Of a stretch of DNA of 8,788 nucleotides, positions 1-5,650 are shown in pieces. Under the pieces are notes generated by a model that was not told where the DNA came from, did not search any database, and saw only the letters and a list, made by a program, of their open reading frames with translations. This DNA is from Deltaproteobacteria bacterium (GTDB lineage Bacteria > Desulfobacterota > Syntrophia > Syntrophales > UBA2210): NCBI GenBank assembly GCA_019314085.1, contig JAFCZZ010000045.1, positions 1 to 8,788 of the forward strand, read 5' to 3'. The position numbers and the translations under genes were made by a program. How positions within the stretch are numbered: position 1 is the stretch's first letter; every line of letters starts with the position of its first letter.

Positions 1-87
1 CCTCCCAACACTATCTTCAACCTTTTGATATAGTTCCGCAGCTATCGGTTCCACCTCATCTTTTTCCAGCAGTCTTATCCGTGCCAT
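1..87 (-). CDS. Carboxymuconolactone decarboxylase / AhpD-like family protein, N-terminal fragment
   Basis: The first 29 codons of a gene running off the low-coordinate edge of the window. The peptide starts MARIRLLEKDEVEPIAAELY and continues QKVEDSVGR. A short basic opening, then a Leu-Leu-Glu-Lys-Asp-Glu-Val turn and a helix with the pattern AAELYQKVE, is the usual opening of CMD/AhpD-like proteins, which are small helical proteins with a CxxC peroxidase-type site or a decarboxylase role. The active-site part lies outside the window, so CMD versus AhpD-like cannot be decided. The ATG at 87 is supported by a GAGG site (complement of 95-98) with a 7-base spacer. It follows the enoyl-CoA hydratase by 74 bases on the same strand and is probably the seventh gene of the operon. 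Such proteins often accompany CoA-linked catabolic clusters. The family call rests on the N-terminus only. Confidence 0.6.
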   Translation of the reverse strand, partial: MARIRLLEKDEVEPIAAELYQKVEDSVGR

Positions 88-161
88 ACGTTTTCCTCGT
101 ATTGATGTATCACATCCATTCACACAACGCGTCACGTACATGGTCCGTACCGTGAGAAGGG

Positions 162-1022
162 TCAGGTCCGCAGGAGCTTTTCAACCTTGTCGGGATCTCC
201 GTCTGCTTCCTCAAAGGCCTTGGAAAGCCTGTCGGCGTTCTGGCCGGCCATCAGGTACAGGCGCATCATCATACGTGCATAATCGCTTTGTATTCCCTTC
301 ACGAACAGGTCCCGGTTCAAAGCGAGGCCATCGTGCAAATTCAGATCGCAGCAGCCGTAGGTGATTTTCTTGATCAGGGAGAGGGCCACTGGCGATTTAC
401 TGGCCAGATAGAGGGCAAACTGCATGACTTCGGTTTCCAGCTCATCAGGATTACAGGCCCTGGTAACCAGCCCGATTCTTTCGGCTTCATCGGCGTAGAC
501 CCTCCTGCCTGTCATGCACAGTTCCAGGGTCTTGCCCAGGCCAATCAATTGAAGCATTCGAGGAATCCCGTATCCCGGGGGAAATCCGGCGTGAATCTCC
601 GATTGGCCTATAAAGGTATCTCGTGACATGAACCGGAAATCGCAGTACAGAGCAAGCTCGCAACCGCCGCCTTCAACCGGCCCGTTTATGGCACAGATGA
701 CCGGTTTGGACGTAATCTCGTTTATGGTCTTCGGCTCCTCATTTTCCGTCTGCCCTGCGACGACTCCTCCCCCGGCAGTTCCATCCAGCTCTTCAGCCCA
801 GCCCTCAATGGTAGAGACATCGAAGTGTTGAATGAATGTTCCAGGCGTGGCGCTGGTTATGATTCCAACGCAGAGCTCGGGGTCGTTTTCAAACTCTTCC
901 AGCAACTGGTTAAACTCGTCCACTGTTTCGAGGGACGCCAGGTTTTGCGGAGGATTAGAAAATTTCCAGGTCACAATAGGCCCTTGTTTCTCGACATGAT
1001 AAAATCGGGGTTCGATCGACAT
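162..1022 (-). CDS. Enoyl-CoA hydratase/isomerase (crotonase superfamily)
   Basis: A 286-residue crotonase-fold protein, slightly longer than the usual 255-270. Crotonases bind acyl-CoA and stabilise an enolate thioester in an oxyanion hole; typical reactions are hydration of 2-enoyl-CoA, double-bond shift or ring hydrolysis. Visible motifs are the first oxyanion-hole loop GTFIQHFDV (about 61-69, with His where many members have Gly in AGAD), the second loop AINGPVEGGGCELALYCDF (about 111-129), and both candidate catalytic glutamates: Glu142 in QSEIHAG and Glu167 in KTLELCMTG, matching Glu144 and Glu164 of rat mitochondrial hydratase. Residues 74-100 form a Gly/Glu-rich loop longer than in the short members. 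Retention of both Glu favours a hydratase. The start at 1022 has AAAGGAG (complement of 1029-1035) 6 bases upstream; this site overlaps the stop of the hydrolase gene, 11 bases away, suggesting coupled translation. The substrate is not determinable from sequence. Confidence 0.9.
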   Translation of the reverse strand: MSIEPRFYHVEKQGPIVTWKFSNPPQNLASLETVDEFNQLLEEFENDPELCVGIITSATPGTFIQHFDVSTIEGWAEELDGTAGGGVVAGQTENEEPKTINEITSKPVICAINGPVEGGGCELALYCDFRFMSRDTFIGQSEIHAGFPPGYGIPRMLQLIGLGKTLELCMTGRRVYADEAERIGLVTRACNPDELETEVMQFALYLASKSPVALSLIKKITYGCCDLNLHDGLALNRDLFVKGIQSDYARMMMRLYLMAGQNADRLSKAFEEADGDPDKVEKLLRT

Positions 1023-1033
1023 TTTCTGCTCCT

Positions 1034-1909
1034 TTATTTTGTGTCAGCCTTACCGGTCTCACGCACGGTACGGAGAAAATCGGTAATTTCCTGGATGGTT
1101 CTGCCCGGGTCTTCGATGGCCGTCATGTGTCCGATACCCTCGATAACAACATGCCGTACATCAGGTATTTGAGCAGCCAGAACTTCACTCGGTTTCAAGA
1201 ACATAAGGTCGAATTCGCCCAGCAGTACCAGGGTGGGACATTTGATCTGTCTCAGGCCCTCGACCATGGTATTCGGATCGGCGTAAAATCTCTCCATGAA
1301 GGTCCCGACTGCAACCGGATCAAGTCGTCGCACAAACCCTTCGTAGATTTTCCACATTGCCTCCCGTTCCGGATGTTCATCCATCTTGAACAGGAAAACC
1401 CCCGGATCGGCCCTCACTGCGGCAATCCAATCATCAGCCGTACTCTTTTTGATGGCCTCCGACACAGCGAGATGAAGCTTTCTCGCTTCCTCCGGGTCGA
1501 TTTCACCGAATTCAGCCGGTACTTCCGGGGCAGTGGCCGAGCCGGTATCGGTCAGCATCAGGCTGATCAACCGATCAGCGGTTGTCATGGCGTACCGCAC
1601 TGCCGCCATCCCTCCGGTGGCGTGGCTCAGGATATGAAACCTCTCCAGACCCAATTCGTCGGCCAGGAGACCGAAGTCATTACCCATGGTCGCCGCGTCG
1701 TAACCGAAGGGTTCGCCGTCGATCATTGTTCGGCCATGACCCCGCATGTCCATGGATATCACCCGGTACTCTTCGGCCAGTTTCGCAGTCACACCGGTTT
1801 TACTCCAGTACGTGCCGTCCTCGCACAGACCGTGATTGGTGAGGATCGGCTCCCCCTCACCGACATCTTCGTAGTAGAGTTTCAGGTTCGCCTTTTCTAT
1901 ATATGGCAT
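1034..1909 (-). CDS. Alpha/beta-hydrolase-fold protein lacking the nucleophilic serine
   Basis: A 291-residue protein of the alpha/beta-hydrolase fold (epoxide hydrolase / C-C hydrolase / 3-oxoadipate lactonase-like branch). The oxyanion-type HG is at 26-27 (TNHGLCEDGTYW), the family signature DMRGHGRT is at 54-61, the acid-residue segment LVLLGEFD ends at Asp234, and the catalytic-type His is His261 (EGIGHM). A helical cap region lies at about 125-205. The nucleophile elbow, normally G-H-S-x-G-G, reads S-H-A-T-G-G, so position 97 is Ala (codon GCC at 1619-1621). Asp and His are kept. It may be a lyase, hydratase or other non-serine catalyst, or a non-catalytic protein. The reading frame is open back to a TTG at 1930, but the AAAGGAG site lies inside that extension. 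ATG at 1909 (4-base spacer) is preferred over the adjacent ATG at 1912 (1-base spacer). It sits between the CoA ligase and the enoyl-CoA hydratase. Confidence 0.88.
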   Translation of the reverse strand: MPYIEKANLKLYYEDVGEGEPILTNHGLCEDGTYWSKTGVTAKLAEEYRVISMDMRGHGRTMIDGEPFGYDAATMGNDFGLLADELGLERFHILSHATGGMAAVRYAMTTADRLISLMLTDTGSATAPEVPAEFGEIDPEEARKLHLAVSEAIKKSTADDWIAAVRADPGVFLFKMDEHPEREAMWKIYEGFVRRLDPVAVGTFMERFYADPNTMVEGLRQIKCPTLVLLGEFDLMFLKPSEVLAAQIPDVRHVVIEGIGHMTAIEDPGRTIQEITDFLRTVRETGKADTK

Positions 1910-1912
1910 CAT

Positions 1913-1920
1913 TCTCCTTT
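1913..1920 (-). promoter_or_regulatory. Ribosome binding site that decides the hydrolase start
   Basis: Minus-strand AAAGGAGA just upstream of a double ATG (1912 and 1909). Because it sits within the open frame that reaches back to a TTG at 1930, it argues against the longer N-terminus and for starting at 1909, or possibly 1912. Confidence 0.7.
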
Positions 1921-1952
1921 TCTGCGGCAAAGAACCAAACCAGGCAGCCCGG

Positions 1953-3542
1953 CTATTTCTTGAGTTTCAGATCCGGCATTTCAATGTCACGATCCCAGGT
2001 TCGGTCCGTCACCCCCCGTTTCTTCATGTCCGCTTTGGCGATTCGAAGGGTTTTGGTGCGCGGTATATCATCCACCACGTCCACATATCGCGGTACCATA
2101 AAATGGGCCATGGTCTTGGCGCAATGGCGCATCAAATCCTTCAAGTCAATGGCTACGCCATCCTTCGGCCTGACCCAGATCATCACCTCATCTTCAGTCA
2201 GTTCCGAGGGGACGCCAAACGCCGCGCATTCGGCCACCCCGTCATCTTTCTCCACCATGTTTTCCACTTCCCAGGATGAGATGTTTTCTCCTCTTCGCCG
2301 TATGGAATCGGTTTTCCGGTCCACAAAATACAGGTACTCTTCTTTATCGACATAGAAAAGATCGCCGGTCCGTATCCACCCCCCCTTGACTTTTTGGGTA
2401 GATGCCTCCGGGTTTTTGTAGTATTCGACAACGCTGGCCGGTTGATTTTTATTCTTTGCGACCAGCTCGCCATATTCTCCCTGGGAAACCTCGACATCAT
2501 TGCCGTCCACCAGTTTCCATTCCACCTCGGGTCCAGGTTTGCCAACCGATCCGACAGGGGCATCCCCCCGGTTAACGATGTTTATACCGCCGCCGTCGAC
2601 CGCTCCGTAACCCTCCCAGATTTTCACTTGAAATCGTTTTTCAAAGGCCTTCCAGAGATTGGCGGGGCAGGCTGCGGAATTCACGATCCGTACGGGATTA
2701 TCAGCGTCGTTGTCTTTTTCCGGCTGTTTCATCAGAATGGGGATCATGGCACCCAGACCATTGAACTGGGTCGCCCCATAGTACCGTATTCGATCCCAGA
2801 ATCGGGAAGCGGAAAAGTGCGAATCCAGTCCGAAGGGAACGCCACCCGCCATGGCAAAACCCGCTGTCAGCATGAGGGCATTGGCGTGGAACAGCGGAAG
2901 GCAGGTATACAGAACGTCATCCGGCGCAAAGAGCTGCGATGCACCGATTTTCCACCACAACGCCACACCGGGCTGCTGACGGGCAACCACCCCCTTGGGG
3001 AGACCCGTCGTACCTGATGTATATAACAAGTAGGCAATATCTCCCTCCTGAATCGCATAATCCGGCTTTTCCGATGGTGCTGCAAGCAGCTCATTGAAAT
3101 CCACTGTATGTTCAGGTAAAGGCTCGTTTGTGGTCCGACGCACGAAAACCGTCTCAATAGCCTCCAACGCTTCTTCAAACTCGGTGATTTTCGGGTAAAG
3201 CGTATCGTCAATGGCCAGGTATTTCACGTCGGAATTTGTTAAGATAAAATGGAGCCCGTCGCCCATGAGAGCGATGTTGATAGGGACACTGTATATTCCG
3301 GTTCGCTGGGTTCCGTAAAACACATACAGGAATTCCGGACAATTTCTCATCAGGATTGCGATACCGTCACCCGGTTTTGCCCCGTGAGCCAGCAGTCCGT
3401 TTGCCAGGCTACAGGTAGCCCGGTTATACCCGGCAAAGCTGATTTTCTCCTTATCGAACATGATATAGGTTTTATCGTCGAGAGTCTTCGCCTGGTCTTC
3501 AATGAGATCGGAAAAATATGATATCTGGGACTGATCTGTCAT
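1953..3542 (-). CDS. AMP-forming acyl-CoA ligase (ANL superfamily, CaiC/DitJ-like)
   Basis: A 529-residue adenylating enzyme expected to convert a carboxylic acid, ATP and CoA to acyl-CoA, AMP and PPi in the cytoplasm. Visible motifs are the P-loop YTSGTTGLPKG (174-184), the A4-like segment LPLFHANA (215-222), A5 WEGYGAVDGG (309-318), A7 RTGDLF (391-396, Asp394), the hinge region VDRKTDSIRRRGENIS (407-422) and a C-terminal domain to the end. A5 has Val-Asp where many members have Thr-Glu. The A10 segment reads PRTKTLRIAK (494-503), so Arg500 is at the place of the usual Lys of GK. The subfamily is close to crotonobetaine/carnitine-CoA ligase and DitJ-like acyl-CoA ligases, judged by overall pattern only. 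The start at 3542 has AAAGGAG 6 bases upstream. A 36-codon in-frame extension to 3650 overlaps the preceding gene and lacks such a site, so it was not used. It is the activating step for the cluster's acid substrate. Confidence 0.92.
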   Translation of the reverse strand: MTDQSQISYFSDLIEDQAKTLDDKTYIMFDKEKISFAGYNRATCSLANGLLAHGAKPGDGIAILMRNCPEFLYVFYGTQRTGIYSVPINIALMGDGLHFILTNSDVKYLAIDDTLYPKITEFEEALEAIETVFVRRTTNEPLPEHTVDFNELLAAPSEKPDYAIQEGDIAYLLYTSGTTGLPKGVVARQQPGVALWWKIGASQLFAPDDVLYTCLPLFHANALMLTAGFAMAGGVPFGLDSHFSASRFWDRIRYYGATQFNGLGAMIPILMKQPEKDNDADNPVRIVNSAACPANLWKAFEKRFQVKIWEGYGAVDGGGINIVNRGDAPVGSVGKPGPEVEWKLVDGNDVEVSQGEYGELVAKNKNQPASVVEYYKNPEASTQKVKGGWIRTGDLFYVDKEEYLYFVDRKTDSIRRRGENISSWEVENMVEKDDGVAECAAFGVPSELTEDEVMIWVRPKDGVAIDLKDLMRHCAKTMAHFMVPRYVDVVDDIPRTKTLRIAKADMKKRGVTDRTWDRDIEMPDLKLKK

Positions 3543-3548
3543 CGTGTT

Positions 3549-3555
3549 CTCCTTT
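3549..3555 (-). promoter_or_regulatory. Ribosome binding site fixing the ligase start
   Basis: Minus-strand AAAGGAG with a 6-base spacer to the ATG at 3542, identical in sequence and spacing to the site before the enoyl-CoA hydratase. It lies inside the in-frame N-terminal extension reaching to 3650 and so rules that extension out. Confidence 0.8.
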
Positions 3556-3570
3556 AAATATTTGTCAGGC

Positions 3571-3604
3571 TGCCTTTTAATCGACGGCGTCGTTTTCCGG
3601 CAGT
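3571..3604 (-). other. Nested inverted repeat in the gap between reductase and ligase genes
   Basis: The 79-base gap between the reductase stop and the ligase start contains an inner perfect inverted repeat CGACG-G-CGTCG (3582-3592) nested inside CTGCC (3571-3575 region) and GGCAG (3599-3603). The RNA could form a two-tier hairpin with an internal loop. There is no T-run after it in the direction of transcription, so it does not look like an intrinsic terminator. It may protect or separate mRNA segments. Confidence 0.35.
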
Positions 3605-3621
3605 CCTCTCGCTCCGAATCA

Positions 3622-5604
3622 TCAAATCTTGCGGGCGGTCTCGTTGGCACTGAAGATTGCTTCCTGTATCTGCGCTATCTGGGCACAGTCACCCACTTTA
3701 TAGACCTCCGAAACCTTTCTCTGCAGCGATTCATAAAGCTCATCGCTGCCCTTTCTTTCCCTGGAGATAATCAGTGTATCGTAGGGAAGAACCCGCTCTA
3801 CCCCCTCATTGTTCACGGTTTTGACTTCATTGTTGGAAATATCCTTCACGGTAATGTGGTATAGGATCTCCGGATTACTTAACCGTTCACCTTCCGGCGT
3901 GACCCTGGGGAGTCTGACATCGGTCAGCTGTTTCAGGATATACAGCTTTCTGCTGTCGGAATACCATTTGGCCAGCGTCTCGATCCCCCCCCTGCCTATC
4001 ATGACCACATCCTTGCCCTCTCGGGCGAGGGAGATAGCAAAATCGGCCGCTACCAGTCCCCAGATAACGACCTTTTGGCCGATCTCATCCATCCGACCCA
4101 GCGCGTCGATATGATCCATCACGCCCGGTTTCCCCCGGGCCTCTTCCGGGATCAGCATGGTCGAACCGGCAGCCAGGATAACGGCGTCAGGGTTCAGTTT
4201 TTCCACTTCGTCGAGTGTTGCCTCTGTATTCATTCTGACATCCACGTTTTGTTTTTCCATCTGAATGGAGAGGTATTCGACAATATTACCAAATTCTGAG
4301 GTCATCGGCGTCTTGGCGAGTGCCGCCACCATACCGCCGAGTGCGGGCGCCTTTTCCATCAGGGCCACCTGGTGTCCCCGCAGCGATGCGATTCTGGCCG
4401 CCTCCATCCCCCCTACGCCGCCGCCGATCACGAGAACCCTCTTCACCGTTTCAGCCCGGGTCAGTGGAATGTGAGCCTGGTGAATTTCGTAGTTAATGGG
4501 GCATGGGCCACAGGCCACATTGCAGCCGATACAATGCCGGATTTCGTCGGCCCTTCCCTCCAGATACTTCTTGGGCGTATCGGGATCGGATGTCAGTTGC
4601 CGGCCCATGTATATGAGATCGGCCTTTCCCTCTTCCAAGAAGCGGTTCGCCATATCGATTTCGATGATCCTGCCAACACCGATAACGGGAAGTCTTGTCG
4701 CCTTTTTCACCGCCGCGGTCATATCCATGAAACAACCCCGGGGATAGTACATGGGGATGAGAATCCCCTGTGTGGAACGGATCATGTCCCCCTGGGTCAC
4801 GTCAATGCAATCGACCCCTGCCCGCTCCATGGCGGGGACCACATACTTGAGGGTATCCTGCAGCGTGATCCCCTTCTCGCCGACCAGCTGATCGCTGCTG
4901 ATCCTGACTAGTATGGGGTAATTGTCCCCTACCGCCCTGCGCATCTCCTGGATGATCTCCGTGGAAAGGCGGAGCCGGTTTTCCCAACTGCCTCCATATT
5001 GGTCCGTCCGTTTGTTGTAGTAAGGTGAGATGAAAGAGCAGTTCAATGTGGCACCGCCATGGGCACAGTGAAGTTCCACGCAGTCCGCACCCGCCTTTTT
5101 GGCCCTTATCGCCGCCGCCACGAAGTACTGTTTAGCCTCCTCGATCTCCTCGATGGTAATCTCGGTTACGGGAACATCGAAGCTATAGATAATCTTAAAA
5201 TAATCATCCGTAGCATCTTCCGCATCGGGATAGGGCGAAACTGATGGACCCCTGCCGGACATGACACCACCCACCGCCTCCAGCTGAACCCCGAATTTAG
5301 CGCCATACACATGGACCGCATCGGCTATCCTGCTAAACCCGTCGATAAACTTGTCATCGTACAGGCCCACACGGGTCATCCCAAGCATCTCCAGCATCGC
5401 AAAATCGGGTTCAGGCCCGGCCACCACCGCCCCGGTCATGACGAGCCCGGCCCCGCCCTTCGCACGGTCCTCAAACCAGCGGATCGTCTGATCGTTGATG
5501 GTACAATCATTGTTGGAAGGCATATTCAGTAATGGCGGAAAACCCAGCCGGTTTTTGAGCACCATCCCATTAATTTCAAACGGTTCAAAAATTTTCTTTG
5601 TCAT
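3622..5604 (-). CDS. NADH:flavin oxidoreductase / 2-enoate (dienoyl-CoA) reductase-like Fe-S flavoprotein
   Basis: A 660-residue protein with the FadH / 2-enoate reductase / BaiCD layout. An Old Yellow Enzyme TIM barrel (about 1-345) would bind FMN, followed by a four-Cys cluster segment (Cys358, 361, 365, 368) and an FAD/NAD(P)-type domain (about 388-660). Barrel signatures are LKNRLGFPP (16-24), GADCVELHCAHGG (172-184) and SPYYNKRTDQYGGSWENR (193-210). The dinucleotide motif VLVIGGGVGG is at 390-399 and a closing FAD motif VYKVGDC at 634-640. Relatives reduce the C=C of enoates, enones or dienoyl-CoA with NAD(P)H. Oddities are Gly184 where OYE members usually have Tyr after HGAHG, the short CX2CX3CX2C spacing, and a degenerate second dinucleotide motif (VVIWGLVAADFA, 512-523). 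ATG 5604 follows GGGAGG by 5 bases; the open frame to 5712 runs into the thiolase gene and was not used. Confidence 0.9.
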   Translation of the reverse strand: MTKKIFEPFEINGMVLKNRLGFPPLLNMPSNNDCTINDQTIRWFEDRAKGGAGLVMTGAVVAGPEPDFAMLEMLGMTRVGLYDDKFIDGFSRIADAVHVYGAKFGVQLEAVGGVMSGRGPSVSPYPDAEDATDDYFKIIYSFDVPVTEITIEEIEEAKQYFVAAAIRAKKAGADCVELHCAHGGATLNCSFISPYYNKRTDQYGGSWENRLRLSTEIIQEMRRAVGDNYPILVRISSDQLVGEKGITLQDTLKYVVPAMERAGVDCIDVTQGDMIRSTQGILIPMYYPRGCFMDMTAAVKKATRLPVIGVGRIIEIDMANRFLEEGKADLIYMGRQLTSDPDTPKKYLEGRADEIRHCIGCNVACGPCPINYEIHQAHIPLTRAETVKRVLVIGGGVGGMEAARIASLRGHQVALMEKAPALGGMVAALAKTPMTSEFGNIVEYLSIQMEKQNVDVRMNTEATLDEVEKLNPDAVILAAGSTMLIPEEARGKPGVMDHIDALGRMDEIGQKVVIWGLVAADFAISLAREGKDVVMIGRGGIETLAKWYSDSRKLYILKQLTDVRLPRVTPEGERLSNPEILYHITVKDISNNEVKTVNNEGVERVLPYDTLIISRERKGSDELYESLQRKVSEVYKVGDCAQIAQIQEAIFSANETARKI

Positions 5605-5609
5605 GGCTT

Positions 5610-5615
5610 CCTCCC
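5610..5615 (-). promoter_or_regulatory. Ribosome binding site fixing the reductase start
   Basis: Minus-strand GGGAGG with a 5-base spacer to the ATG at 5604. The encoded N-terminus MTKKIFEPFEINGMVLKNRL matches the usual OYE opening. This rejects the 36-codon extension up to 5712, which would overlap the end of the thiolase gene. Confidence 0.75.
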
Positions 5616-5650
5616 TTTGTTGTTTGTCCTTATCGATACCGGTTGAGCGA

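Noticed and set aside
1910..1930. A longer N-terminus for the hydrolase starting at TTG 1930
   Set aside because: The extension contains the ribosome binding site itself, and the fold begins at the MPYIEKANLKLYYE segment.
1127..1963. A 278-codon plus-strand open frame opposite the hydrolase gene
   Set aside because: It mirrors a gene with clear fold motifs and shows no family signature of its own.
3543..3650. A 36-codon N-terminal extension of the CoA ligase
   Set aside because: It overlaps the end of the reductase gene, has a Pro/Arg-rich sequence unlike the family, and contains the AAAGGAG site used by the ATG at 3542.
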